This document shows, one piece after another, positions 51,990 to 61,306 of a stretch of 64,000 nt of DNA (the first letter of the stretch is position 1; each line of letters starts with the position of its first letter). The notes under the pieces are model-generated. The model did no database searches. It saw nothing but the letters and a program-made list of their open reading frames with translations, and was not told the origin of the DNA. The translations under genes and the position numbers were made by a program. This DNA comes from Burkholderia metallica (GTDB lineage: Bacteria > Pseudomonadota > Gammaproteobacteria > Burkholderiales > Burkholderiaceae): NCBI RefSeq assembly GCF_902832845.1, contig NZ_CADFDB010000008.1:62001-126000 (forward strand). Direction: 5' to 3'.

Positions 51990-53684
51990 TTAGAACCACA
52001 ATGTCGCGCGTACCACGAGACCTCGTGCGCGTGCCGCTGACGTCAGCCCGAACCGGTATTGCACCGTGACATCCAGATAGCTTGCCGGCGCGCTATAGCG
52101 GCCCTCGCGAAACCAGTACCGAAACTGGATACCGGGCCCGGCGCCGATCGCCGTCTTCTCCGGCTGTCGATTGTCGTGATCGCCGGCCACCGCGGCATGC
52201 GGGTAGACCGTCAGCCGATCGCTGATCATCGGCACCCGCCACGTGTGCCCGTAACGCAGCTCCGAATAAATGATGTACCGGCCCGCGCTGATGAAGTACG
52301 CGCCCTCGACGTACGCCTGCCAGCTGCGCCAGCTCGGTTCGGTCACCCGCAGGTCGGTCCCGCCTTCCGACGAATAGCCGATACGCATCAGCCAGTCCGT
52401 CATCGACAGGGTGCCGACGTGGAACAGCCGCTCGGCGGTCAGCACGACGTTCTGATCGGGCAGCGGCTTGTAGCGCGCGCCCACCGACCCCTGCACGGTC
52501 GGCATGCCGGTCACGTTGCCCGTGCCGTCGTAGGCCGTGCCGTATCCGCGTACGAAGAACTGGAAGATGCGGCCGTTCTGATAGCCGATCTTCGGCGGCT
52601 GCCAGTACACCTCGATACCCGGCTGCAACACGCTGATGGTGCCTTGCGGGCCGAACGCGGCCGACTGGTACGGCGCGCTCAGCACGAACCCCCAGGTGCG
52701 CTGAAGCTGCTCGACTTCCCGCCGATAGCCGAACTTGTGCTGCGCATCGAAGGTGTGTTCGTTTTCATCGGCGTCGAGGCTGTGTTCGAACAGGTCGATG
52801 GACTCGTCGTTCAACCCGATCCGCTTGGCCGCGTAGCCCGCGTCGGCGTAGTTCATCGCGTTGCCTGCGCCGCCCGCGAATCCTTCCCGGAATGCGTCGA
52901 GCGCCTCGCGATCCTTGTGGTCGCGCAGCAGGTCGTACGCGTCCTGCAATTTCTGTTGCGCGGCATTGTCCGCCGGCGCCTGGGCGGCCTGGTCTTCCTG
53001 CCGCGCCTGCGCGGCGATCGACGCGGCCATGTTGCGCTCGCCTTCGGTCGTCGCATCGGCGGCGGCCAGATCGGCCATGCGGATCGCGGTATCGCGGTCG
53101 CCTGCCTGCAGGCTCAACTGCGCGATACGCAACTGCACGACGGCCGATTTCTCGTCGGCCAGCGGCGCCAGCGCCATCCCGGCCTCGTGCGGACGATTCG
53201 CCGCGAGCGCGCTGTCCGACCACGCGAGACGCAGGTTGCGCTGCTGATCCTTGCTCCATTTTCCGATGGCGACGGCAGCCGCGAAATCGCTGCACGCGAC
53301 GTCGTAGTGCATCTGACGCTGCGCCAGATAGCCATGCTGCGCGCGTACCGCCGCACTCTTCGGAAAACGAACGACCAGCGCTTCCACCAGGGCGTCCGCT
53401 TCGTCGACTTTCCCTTCCCGGTGATACACGTCGACGAGCAGCAGCCCGAGCTGTTCGCTACCGGGCTGAAGCCTGATCGCGCGCGACGCATACGTTTCCG
53501 CGAGCGGCAGGTCGCCGGCATTGATCGCCTTGTACGCGCTGTCGGCGAGCCGGTAGGCTTTGGGCGTCAGCGGCGCGGCGGCGGAAGCCGGCGCATGCCA
53601 GGCCAGCGCCACCGCGATCGCCAGCGCGCTCAACCGTGCGCGGCGCTTGAGGCCGGCCGCGATCGGGGGTCTCGTCTGCTTCAT
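51990..53684 (-). CDS. NfrA-like outer-membrane protein (TPR plus beta-barrel)
   Basis: The 564-residue protein begins with a signal peptide (RRARLSALAIAVALAWHAPASAAA). TPR-like repeats follow at about 40-310 (AYKAINAGDLPLAETYASRAIRLQPGSEQLGLLLVDVYHREGK; DAYDLLRDHKDREALDAFREGFAGG). A barrel-like C-terminal part covers about 320-564 (IEVYWQPPKIGYQNGRIFQFFVRGYGTAYDG; YIIYSELRYGHTWRVP; SYLDVTVQYRFG) and ends in VVRATLWF. The TPR-barrel order matches the NfrA export protein, though E. coli NfrA is far longer (about 990 residues). Its ATG overlaps the NfrB-like stop in ATGA, so it is coupled to it. It likely guides or exports the polymer across the outer membrane. Confidence 0.82.
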   Translation of the reverse strand: MKQTRPPIAAGLKRRARLSALAIAVALAWHAPASAAAPLTPKAYRLADSAYKAINAGDLPLAETYASRAIRLQPGSEQLGLLLVDVYHREGKVDEADALVEALVVRFPKSAAVRAQHGYLAQRQMHYDVACSDFAAAVAIGKWSKDQQRNLRLAWSDSALAANRPHEAGMALAPLADEKSAVVQLRIAQLSLQAGDRDTAIRMADLAAADATTEGERNMAASIAAQARQEDQAAQAPADNAAQQKLQDAYDLLRDHKDREALDAFREGFAGGAGNAMNYADAGYAAKRIGLNDESIDLFEHSLDADENEHTFDAQHKFGYRREVEQLQRTWGFVLSAPYQSAAFGPQGTISVLQPGIEVYWQPPKIGYQNGRIFQFFVRGYGTAYDGTGNVTGMPTVQGSVGARYKPLPDQNVVLTAERLFHVGTLSMTDWLMRIGYSSEGGTDLRVTEPSWRSWQAYVEGAYFISAGRYIIYSELRYGHTWRVPMISDRLTVYPHAAVAGDHDNRQPEKTAIGAGPGIQFRYWFREGRYSAPASYLDVTVQYRFGLTSAARARGLVVRATLWF

Positions 53685-55642
53685 GCCTGTTCTCCCGACG
53701 GTGTTCTCACGGGCGCGTCCTGTTGCGCCGCCGGGTCGCCGTCGCGTGCGCGTGCGATTTCGACGAAGCGGGAGTGCCGGGCGAGTTCGGCGGCAATTTC
53801 CGCGTCGCTCGCGATGAAGTAGGCCACGTTCGACCGCGCGCCCCGGCGCATGACGTCCTGTTCGTCCGGCGTGAGCGGCCGCCCGACCGCCACGTTCAGC
53901 GTGCCGTCCTCCGCGGTCGAAAACGGGACGGCGCGATACGCGTACTGCAGCTCGAATGCGAGCGAATCCGCGAAGTGGCCCACCGCGACGTTGCCGAGAC
54001 TCACGCGCGGCAGCTCGGCCTGTTCGGCGATCGCATCCGCGAGCGATTCGGCGGATATCGCGCAGTCTTCCAGCAGCAGTTCACCCAGCCGCTTGCCGCA
54101 GGCCAGTTGCTTCTCGAGGCTGGCCTGCAATTGCTCCAGCGTGACCACGCCCCAGTCGACCAGAATCTCGCCGACTTTCTGGCGCATCTTCCCGAGCGCT
54201 TCGTTCGACAGATAGGTATGACTGGTCTTGTCCCATGCGATGGGCTTGCCGGTCGCCAGATGGCGGATATAGATGCGCCACGCGCGGCAAACCGCGTAGA
54301 AATTGATCAGGTTGTTGACGAACATCCGCGGAATCGACAGCAGCCCCTGGGTCGGGCCGTTCAGCCTGCTGACGAAATGAAAGCGCTGGGCGGCGCGCGC
54401 GAACAGCATCGCGGTGTTGATCCACAGCAGCGGCGCGACCCAGTCGCCGGCCATGACGAGCGGGGCGTGCACCGGGATCAGATGGCCGGCGCGCTGCAGC
54501 GCGCCGAGCAACAGGAAGTTGATCAGCACGCCGTACGCGACGACCGAAAACAGCGAGGTCAGGATGCCCTTGCGATCGTGGAAGAACAGGTAGCGGGTGA
54601 GCAGGTTGCCTTTCCATCCGAGTTGCTCCCAGCCCTGAAACGCAATGCCGAGGATCCAGCGCGTGCGCTGACGGTATGCAGTCCGGAACGTTTTCGGAAA
54701 ATACTCGCACGTGGCGAGCAGGTTCCGGTTCGCGGCGCCGCCCGGTGCGCGCTTCTCCGCCGCGTCGCGCGTGAACCCCGACAACGGAATGCACGCGAAG
54801 GTTTCCTTCATCCCGAGGTCTCTCAGCCGGAAGCTGAAGTCGTAGTCCTCGGTCAGCGAACTGGTGTTGAACGGCGCGCCGTTGCGCTCCTTCATCGCCG
54901 CTTCGATCGAGCGCCTGCTGTAGCACGATGCGACGCCCGCGCCCGGGACGATGCCGGTCAGCCGGGCGCGCACCGGCACGTCCTTCTGGTGCGTCTCGCT
55001 GAAGTCGTCCAGATAGCATCCGGCGACGAACTCGTTCCATTTCCGCGGCAACGACAGCACGGGAAGCTGGACCAGGTCGCTGTCCGCGACCGCATGGTTG
55101 AGGTACTTGAGTTCGACCGGATGAATGACGTCCTCGCAGTCGTGCATCACGACACCCGCGAACTGGATGTGATGGACCGATTCGTAGCGCAGGATCGCTT
55201 CGATGATCCAGTTCAGGCAGTCGGCCTTGCAAGTCGGCCCGTCGTTCATCACCGTCGCGCGCGTGACGCGGCCCGGATACCTTCGGACCATCCGCTCGAC
55301 CTCGGCCGTGGTTTCGGCATCGTTGTGATAAGTGCCGACGAATATCACGTACCGCTCGTACTCGAGAGTCGTCAGGGTGTTCTCGATCATCCTGGCGATC
55401 ACGTCGTATTCCTTCCATGCCGGCACCATCAGCGCCAGATGGCGCTCTTCGAGCGCGCGCAGCATGCCGATATCGATCGTTTGCGATTTTTCGCGGCGAA
55501 GGATGCGCCGGATTTCGAAGGACCAGTAACAGGCGTCCAGCGTGAGGTCATCCAGTGTGCTCACCAGGATGACGAGTGCGGTCACGATGGCGACAAGGTT
55601 GAGCGCATATAAATATGAACTCCAAATCATGTGATCCATCAT
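53681..55642 (-). CDS. NfrB-like GT2 glycosyltransferase with MshEN domain
   Basis: The 653-residue protein has an N-terminal membrane helix (about 7-28), a GT2 domain with HDCED (168-171 region) and TEDYDFSFRL, the acceptor QRTRW motif (325-329), several membrane helices (about 367-460), and a C-terminal MshEN domain. The MshEN part has two tandem motifs: KVGEILVDWGVVTLEQL with LQASLEKQ, and RLGELLLEDCAISAESL with LADAIAEQ (about 489-541). MshEN domains bind cyclic-di-GMP. This is the NfrB arrangement of a c-di-GMP-activated polysaccharide synthase. The start (ATGATG near 55642) follows GGAAAG closely; 55639 is also possible. NfrA-like gene is coupled downstream. Confidence 0.88.
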   Translation of the reverse strand: MMDHMIWSSYLYALNLVAIVTALVILVSTLDDLTLDACYWSFEIRRILRREKSQTIDIGMLRALEERHLALMVPAWKEYDVIARMIENTLTTLEYERYVIFVGTYHNDAETTAEVERMVRRYPGRVTRATVMNDGPTCKADCLNWIIEAILRYESVHHIQFAGVVMHDCEDVIHPVELKYLNHAVADSDLVQLPVLSLPRKWNEFVAGCYLDDFSETHQKDVPVRARLTGIVPGAGVASCYSRRSIEAAMKERNGAPFNTSSLTEDYDFSFRLRDLGMKETFACIPLSGFTRDAAEKRAPGGAANRNLLATCEYFPKTFRTAYRQRTRWILGIAFQGWEQLGWKGNLLTRYLFFHDRKGILTSLFSVVAYGVLINFLLLGALQRAGHLIPVHAPLVMAGDWVAPLLWINTAMLFARAAQRFHFVSRLNGPTQGLLSIPRMFVNNLINFYAVCRAWRIYIRHLATGKPIAWDKTSHTYLSNEALGKMRQKVGEILVDWGVVTLEQLQASLEKQLACGKRLGELLLEDCAISAESLADAIAEQAELPRVSLGNVAVGHFADSLAFELQYAYRAVPFSTAEDGTLNVAVGRPLTPDEQDVMRRGARSNVAYFIASDAEIAAELARHSRFVEIARARDGDPAAQQDAPVRTPSGEQA

Positions 55643-56577
55643 TCTTTCCGCGCTTTTGTCTCGTACCGGATTGTTTCCCCTCGTATCGACGCAGGACGAA
55701 ACGCTTTTCGTCCTCGTCGCCCCCGTCACGTCCACTTCGTGGCTTGCGCCGCGCGAATGCCGGCCGACCGGACGAGCGCCGTATGGGACGCGCGCTGCCT
55801 CGATGTGGCCTCGTTACGTCGCGAACGACGTGACGTATTCAGTGGGTGACTTTTCGACCGCCTGTTTCCCGCGTGCTTGCGTCGACGCTTGCGTCCGCTC
55901 TGCGCGCGGCGCGCGCCTCGCGGCACACTGCAGATGTAGCAAGTCGTGCGCCATCGCTGCGCGACCCTTGGCCTTGCGGGGTGTGCGAGGTGCCGCACAG
56001 GATCGGCTCGCCGAATGCCGATCAAACGTTTCAGTGCTGAAACATGCGGTCGCTCGAGCGAGCGACACGGCGTTCTCAGGCCCTTTGCCGGGCGGTGATC
56101 GCCACCTTCTGCACGCGTCATGCAACGCCTGCGGAGACCTGATGAACGGTTCGGTATCGAACCGGCAACACTGTGTGTCGGTCCCGCATTGCGCATGCAT
56201 AGCAACCGCGGCGAGTGCCGCTTCGCGATTCGACGATGCGCGCTAATCGAATGGTTTTCCCCGAATCGTACGAACAGGTTTTTTACGTTCGTCCGATTTA
56301 ATTCGCGACGCGGCTGCGTTGCACGTCTGAAACGTTTTATCGACGCATTTCCGAACCGTGTAGATACGCCGATTTCCCCGCCTTGGCGCTATGCCCGTTT
56401 GCGACGGATGGTACGGTTCTAGCTTGAAAGTCCAACCATCCCCGGCCGGATTTGTTCGTCCGGGTTCGAACGCGCAGCAGACATTCACGACATGACGCCC
56501 CGTAATCCGGATGGCGTTCGGCCGTGCCCGTTTCGTTAACGAGATGACCTTATTTTGCTTATCAAAGGATGAAAATC
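55643..56577. other. Long divergent promoter region of the polysaccharide locus
   Basis: About 930 bp with no supported gene separate the NfrB-like gene from the small secreted protein gene. It contains an inverted repeat at 56264-56298. The length suggests several regulator sites, as expected for a c-di-GMP or stress-controlled surface polymer. I see no standard terminator. Confidence 0.5.
56264..56298. repeat. Inverted repeat in the polysaccharide divergent promoter
   Basis: AATCGTACGAAC (56264-56275) pairs with GTTCGTCCGATT (56287-56298) at 11 of 12 positions around an 11-nt loop rich in T. It is about 280 bp upstream of the small secreted protein and 620 bp from the NfrB-like start. Confidence 0.5.
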
Positions 56578-56874
56578 ATGCCTTCGCATCGCAAACAATT
56601 TTTCGGGAACGGGTTGCGTACCGCCGGATCGCTCGCCGCATTGATCACTGCGCTCGTCTTCACTGTCGGCGTTCAGGACGCACATGCGCAGCAGACGGGC
56701 GATGCGCCTGCCCTGAAGATCAAACCGCCGCCGCTACCGAACGGCTCGGCCCAGGTCAACCTGAAAGCAGGCATGTCCGACGAGGATTGGGAAAAAGCGT
56801 ACAAGGAAACGGGCCGTCCGAAGTTCAGCAAGAAGTCGGTCAAGAAGTTAAACGGCAATGTGGAACGTGAGTAG
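56578..56874 (+). CDS. Small secreted protein of the polysaccharide locus
   Basis: The 98-residue protein has a signal peptide (SHRKQFFGNGLRTAGSLAALITALVFTVGVQDAHAQQ), then a basic, Pro/Lys-rich mature part of about 60 residues (LKIKPPPLPNG, then GMSDEDWEKAYKETGRPKFSKKSVKKLNG). The ATG at 56578 has AAAGGA 8 bp upstream; an ATG at 56569 has no spacing. The gene lies 12 bp before the DUF2334 gene, so the two form an operon. I know no family for it. Confidence 0.72.
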   Translation: MPSHRKQFFGNGLRTAGSLAALITALVFTVGVQDAHAQQTGDAPALKIKPPPLPNGSAQVNLKAGMSDEDWEKAYKETGRPKFSKKSVKKLNGNVERE

Positions 56875-56886
56875 GGAGAAACGGCC

Positions 56887-58530
56887 ATGAAAAAGATCTT
56901 GCTCGTCATCGCCCTGCTTGCGGGACTCGCGCAAATGACATTGCCGGGTACCGCGCACGCGCAGGCCACCACCGCCCATACGCTCGTGCTCTACGACAAT
57001 CCGGCCAACGACCCGTATTCGAAGCTGGGCCTGATGTACAGCATCATGCTGAGAAACCTGCTCGGCCACTTCAACGCGACGATCGATCTGGTGCCGATCC
57101 AGAACTACACGTCCGGCATGGTCGGGAGCCACGACGTGACGTTCTATGTCGGCGACTACTACAACAACCCGATTCCGACGGCGTTCATGACCGACGTGAT
57201 GACCACCAAGAAGACGGTGGTCTGGTTCAAGTACAACCTGTGGCAGCTGGCCTGGAACACGGCCTACACGTTCAACCAGACCTTCGGGTTCAGCTTCGTG
57301 AGCCTCGCCGGGATGAACGCGACGCCGTCGTCGAGCAATCCGAATCCCGGCTTCTACGATACGGTCACTTACAAGAACCTGCCGATGGTCAAGTATTACG
57401 CGTACAACGCGTCGACCGGCGTGATCAGCGCGGATCCGGATATCGGCGTGACGCAGGTCCTCGATTCCACCAAGGCGCAGGCGCTCGTCACCATCAAGAA
57501 CAGCAAGACCGGCGCAACCGCGCCGTACGTCATGCGCTCGGGCAATTTCTGGTACTTCGCCGACGTGCCGTTTTCCTACATCGGGCCGACGGATCGCTAC
57601 CTGGTGATCTGCGACATCCTGCACGACATCCTGCAGACCAATGCGCCGGTGAATCATCGTGCGCTCGTGCGTCTCGAAGACCTCGACGCGTACACGACGA
57701 CGAGTTCGATGCAACTGCTGACGAACTACATGTACTCGAAGCGGATCCCGTTCACGATGGCCACGATTCCGTTGTATACGGACCCGAACGGCTATTACAA
57801 CGGCGGCGTGCCGGAGACGATTCATCTGGCGCAGGCAACCGGCCTCAAGAGTGCGCTGAACTACGCGCTTGCACGCGGCGGCTCGATCGTGATGCACGGT
57901 TATACGCACCAGTACGATTCGACGCCGAACCTGCTGAATGCGGTCAGCGGGAGCGACTACGAGTTCTGGTTCGCGGTGCAGAACCGGCCGGTCGACGAGG
58001 ACTCGATCCCGTGGGCGGAAGGCCGGATGGCCGATGGCCTGCTGGAGTTCACGACCAACGGCTACAAGGTCGTCGGCTGGGCCGCGCCGCAGTACCAGAT
58101 GTCGCCGGCCGCATCGTCGGCGACGGCGCTCACGTTCCCGACCACGTTCCAGCGGGCCGTGTACTACACGTCGACCAATCCGCAACTCGGAACGGGTGCC
58201 GCGAACCAGGATTTTTCGGCCGGGCAGTTTTTCCCGTACATCATCAACGCCGATTACTACGGACAGCGGATCGTTCCGGAGAACCTGGGCAGCGTGCAGT
58301 ACAACATCTGCAACGTCGACAAATTCTCGTGCATCACGTACACGTGGCAGCAGATCGTGACCAATGCCAAGTATGGTCTGGCGGTGCGGGACGGTTTCGC
58401 GTCGTTCTTCTTTCATCCGTACTGGCTCGAGCCCGATCTCGGATTGCCGGCGTATCAGGACTTCCAGAGCATGATTACCGGCATTACGAATCTCGGCTAC
58501 AAGTGGGTGGACGGCGCGACCGCCAAGTGA
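56887..58530 (+). CDS. DUF2334/polysaccharide-deacetylase-like secreted protein
   Basis: A signal peptide (KKILLVIALLAGLAQMTLPGTAHAQA) precedes an N-terminal alpha/beta region (about 30-255) and a deacetylase-type barrel. NodB-like metal motifs are suggested by RLEDLDAY (Asp265 and Asp267) and MHGYTHQYD (His337 and His341), and FFFHPYWLEP near the end. DUF2334 proteins are distant relatives of polysaccharide deacetylases. AGGGAGAA precedes the ATG; length 547. It may deacetylate the exopolysaccharide during export. Catalysis is inferred from motifs only. Confidence 0.82.
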   Translation: MKKILLVIALLAGLAQMTLPGTAHAQATTAHTLVLYDNPANDPYSKLGLMYSIMLRNLLGHFNATIDLVPIQNYTSGMVGSHDVTFYVGDYYNNPIPTAFMTDVMTTKKTVVWFKYNLWQLAWNTAYTFNQTFGFSFVSLAGMNATPSSSNPNPGFYDTVTYKNLPMVKYYAYNASTGVISADPDIGVTQVLDSTKAQALVTIKNSKTGATAPYVMRSGNFWYFADVPFSYIGPTDRYLVICDILHDILQTNAPVNHRALVRLEDLDAYTTTSSMQLLTNYMYSKRIPFTMATIPLYTDPNGYYNGGVPETIHLAQATGLKSALNYALARGGSIVMHGYTHQYDSTPNLLNAVSGSDYEFWFAVQNRPVDEDSIPWAEGRMADGLLEFTTNGYKVVGWAAPQYQMSPAASSATALTFPTTFQRAVYYTSTNPQLGTGAANQDFSAGQFFPYIINADYYGQRIVPENLGSVQYNICNVDKFSCITYTWQQIVTNAKYGLAVRDGFASFFFHPYWLEPDLGLPAYQDFQSMITGITNLGYKWVDGATAK

Positions 58531-58638
58531 GCCCGGCGTAACGGCAGCTGCGTGCGACCCGTATCGGCAATGCGGGTCGCATGTTTTTGCGTTCGATCGG
58601 CTACGATGACGCGCAGGCATGCTTCCCGCGAGCGAGCG

Positions 58639-59607
58639 ATGACCCCGTATGCGATCCCGGTGTTGCGCAGGATTCGCCAGCGTATGCGCCGGTTTCGGCG
58701 CGCGACGCGGCCCGGCCCGTTCGCCGGCGCGCCGCGTTCGCCCCGCGCGGCGACGCTCGCGGCGATCGGCGCGTCGCTCGTCGTGGCCGCCTGTAGCTGG
58801 ACCGCGCACGACGTGCACGCGGACGGGATCGTCTGGCAGGTGGACAACGCGACCACCCGTCCGGTCGGCAACTGGCAGATCCTCGGTGTCAGCGATCTGC
58901 TGATTCAATGGATCGCGGTCGACGATACCGCGTACGTCGCGAATACCCGCATCCAGCCTGCCGCGCACCTGCCCGACTGGGAACGTATCGGCCGTGAGCC
59001 GTGGGCCCGGAACGTGATCCTCGGCCTCGCCGGCTACCAGGACGAAAAACGCGCGCGCACCCATCTGTCGACGCTCGCCGACCAGTCGCTGGAAGTGGCG
59101 CGCGCATCGCTCCCGCTGCACGTCACCGGCTACTACTTCCCGGTCGAGATCGATCCGACCTGGCAGGATGCGCCGAAGCTTGCCGCGGTGCTGCAGCGGC
59201 TGCCGCGTCCGCTGTGGGTGAGCGTGTACGACCAGACCAATATCGGCGGAAAGGCGCTCGCCGACTGGCTCGCCGCGTGGCTGCCGTCGGACGTCGGCGT
59301 GTTCTTCCAGGACGGCTGCGGCGTGTATGCCCGCGAGCCGTATGTCGCGCGCAGCTACGTCGACGAACTGGCTGCAAGACTGGGCAAACGCCGCGTGCGG
59401 GTCATCGCCGAAGCATTCCGGCCCGCCGAGCGGGGCGGGTTCCGTTCCGCCAGCGCCGACGAGTTGAGCAGGCAACTGGTCGCGTATCGCGGCTATCCGG
59501 TCTATCTGTTCGACGGTCCGCACTATGTGTCCGACGACCTCGCACGCGCGCTGTCGACGTGGAAGCCGGGGCCGCCGCCGGCCGCGCCCGCGGTGACGCC
59601 GCACTGA
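58639..59607 (+). CDS. Putative lipoprotein with sugar-hydrolase-like barrel (DUF4434-like)
   Basis: The N-terminal part reads AATLAAIGASLVVAACS with a lipobox-like VAAC, so a lipoprotein is likely. The rest is an alpha/beta pattern with YYFPVEIDPTWQDAP, LWVSVYDQTNIGGKALADWLAAWLPSDVGVFFQDGCGVYAREPYVARSYVDELAARLGKRRVRVIAEAFRP and YPVYLFDGPHYVSDDLARAL. This resembles DUF4434-type TIM barrels that accompany polysaccharide genes. The start at 58639 lacks a good ribosome site; 58609 or 58552 are alternatives. It follows the DUF2334 gene by 108 bp on the same strand. Confidence 0.65.
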   Translation: MTPYAIPVLRRIRQRMRRFRRATRPGPFAGAPRSPRAATLAAIGASLVVAACSWTAHDVHADGIVWQVDNATTRPVGNWQILGVSDLLIQWIAVDDTAYVANTRIQPAAHLPDWERIGREPWARNVILGLAGYQDEKRARTHLSTLADQSLEVARASLPLHVTGYYFPVEIDPTWQDAPKLAAVLQRLPRPLWVSVYDQTNIGGKALADWLAAWLPSDVGVFFQDGCGVYAREPYVARSYVDELAARLGKRRVRVIAEAFRPAERGGFRSASADELSRQLVAYRGYPVYLFDGPHYVSDDLARALSTWKPGPPPAAPAVTPH

Positions 59608-59797
59608 TCCGGCCGGATGCCGCCCCGGCGCGATGTGATGACCAAACCGCAAGACCTAGTGCATAGATATCGTTTGCCGCGGCCTTAATGACTATCGACA
59701 ATCGTGGCTCGATTTCGCCGCCGTCGCGCCAGAAGCGCCGCGGCGGCCGGCATCGGGCGGCTATCCCGGCCGTCCGCGCCCTCCAGCTCACGACGAC

Positions 59798-60997
59798 ATG
59801 TACGCGTTCACTCCCTCATTCCAGAATCCCGCCGGCTCGCCGATCCGCGAACTGTTCAAGTACCTGTCCGAACCGGGCATGATTTCCTTTGCGGGCGGCT
59901 ATCCGGCCAGCGACCTGTTCGACGTCGACGGCCTGGACGCGGCCGCCGCGCGCGCGTACGCGCAGCCCGTACGCTGCCTGCAATACGGCCCGACCGACGG
60001 CCTCGCCGACCTGAAGCAGCAACTGATCGCGCTGATGGCGCGTCGCGGCGTGGCGTGCACGGCGGCCGAACTGCTCGTCACGACCGGGTCGCAACAGGGC
60101 CTCGATCTGCTGCTGCGCGTGATGGTGTCGCCCGGCGACGTCGTGCTCACCGAGCAGCCTGCTTATCCGGCGACGCTGCAGGCGATGCGTCTGCAGCAGG
60201 CGCGCATCGTGACGATTCCGGTCGACGGCGCTGGGCTCGACGTCGATCGTCTCGGCGAACAGCTCGCATCCGGCGCGATCGCGCAGCCGAAGCTGCTCTA
60301 TACGGTGCCGACCTTCGCGAACCCGACGGGCGCGACGCTTACGCGCGAGCGTCGGCTGAAGCTGCTGCGTCTCGCGGTGCAGTACCGTTTCCTGATCGTC
60401 GAGGACGATCCGTACGGCGACCTGCGTTTCGCGGGCGAGCCCGTGCCGTCGATGCTGGCGCTCGCCGATCAGGTCGACGGCGCGCGCGACTGGATCGTGC
60501 ATTTCGCGAGCCTGTCGAAGATCGTCGCACCGGGGCTGCGCGTGGGCTGGACGATCGCGCCGGCCGAGATCGCACGGCGCTGCGTGATCGCGAAGCAGAC
60601 GGTCGATCTGTGCAGCACGCCGTGGACGCAGGCGACCGCCGCCGAATATCTGGCCGACGGCGCGCTCGAACGCCATTTGCCGCGCATCGCGGCCGCATAC
60701 CGGCGCAAATGCGATGCGATGTGCGACGCGCTGCGCGACGGCCTCGGCGACGCGATCGAATTCCATCGCCCGGAAGGCGGGATGTTCGTGTGGGCACGCA
60801 TCGGCGCGGTGTCGTCGGACGTGCTGCTGCAACAGGCGATCGCGAACAAGGTCGTGTTCGTGCCCGGCAAAGCGTTCTTCGCGGACAACGTCGACGCGGC
60901 GTCGCTGCGCCTGTCGTTCGCCGCGCCGGACGTCGACGCGATCCGGGAAGGCGTCGCGCGTCTCGTGCGCGCGCATGGTGCGGCGCTCGTTGCGTGA
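59798..60997 (+). CDS. Class I PLP-dependent aminotransferase (2-aminoadipate/LysN-like)
   Basis: The 399-residue protein begins YAFTPSFQNPAGSPIRELFKYLSEPGMISFAGGYPASDLFD and has CLQYGPTDGLADLKQQLIALMARRG, TTGSQQGLDLLLRVM, NPTGATLTRERRLKLL, EDDPYGDLRF and ASLSKIVAPGLRVGW. Lys241 (SLSK) is the PLP lysine. This MocR/LysN-like branch transaminates 2-aminoadipate, leucine or related acids. A DUF1338 2-oxoadipate enzyme lies 23 kb away, which fits lysine metabolism but is not a link in itself. The gene reads to 60997; a small protein gene follows 12 bp later. Confidence 0.88.
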   Translation: MYAFTPSFQNPAGSPIRELFKYLSEPGMISFAGGYPASDLFDVDGLDAAAARAYAQPVRCLQYGPTDGLADLKQQLIALMARRGVACTAAELLVTTGSQQGLDLLLRVMVSPGDVVLTEQPAYPATLQAMRLQQARIVTIPVDGAGLDVDRLGEQLASGAIAQPKLLYTVPTFANPTGATLTRERRLKLLRLAVQYRFLIVEDDPYGDLRFAGEPVPSMLALADQVDGARDWIVHFASLSKIVAPGLRVGWTIAPAEIARRCVIAKQTVDLCSTPWTQATAAEYLADGALERHLPRIAAAYRRKCDAMCDALRDGLGDAIEFHRPEGGMFVWARIGAVSSDVLLQQAIANKVVFVPGKAFFADNVDAASLRLSFAAPDVDAIREGVARLVRAHGAALVA

Positions 60998-61009
60998 GGA
61001 AACCTCGAC

Positions 61010-61210
61010 ATGAACTTCACCGTCAACGACACCGTATCGACCGGCGCCGCGCCGGGCGCGGGCGATAGCCGGCCGGTGGCGCACCGGTCGTCGCAGATCA
61101 GCGCGGGGCCGCAGTACGTGGCCGACGTGCTCGGCCGCTTCGGCGCGGAGCCGGCGGCCGATGCCGCCGATGCCGGCGAGGCCGCGCCGGTCGTGCTCGG
61201 CTACAACTGA
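61010..61210 (+). CDS. Small uncharacterised protein after the aminotransferase
   Basis: The 66-residue protein begins MNFTVNDTVSTGAAPG and is Ala/Gly-rich with SSQISAGPQYVADVLGRFG. It has no membrane segment. GAGGAAA precedes the ATG, and it follows the aminotransferase by only 12 bp, so it is in the same operon. No family recognised. Confidence 0.6.
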   Translation: MNFTVNDTVSTGAAPGAGDSRPVAHRSSQISAGPQYVADVLGRFGAEPAADAADAGEAAPVVLGYN

Positions 61211-61306
61211 GCGGCATGCCAATACGGCGGCGGCATCGCATGCGCGCCGCCGCCGACGCAAACGGGTAAGCTTGCGCGATCGACCCACGCGCGATTGCCG
61301 CCCTTT

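Noticed and set aside
56887-59652. Long reverse frame opposite the DUF2334 and lipoprotein genes
   Set aside because: Shadow of two forward genes that have signal peptides and motifs.
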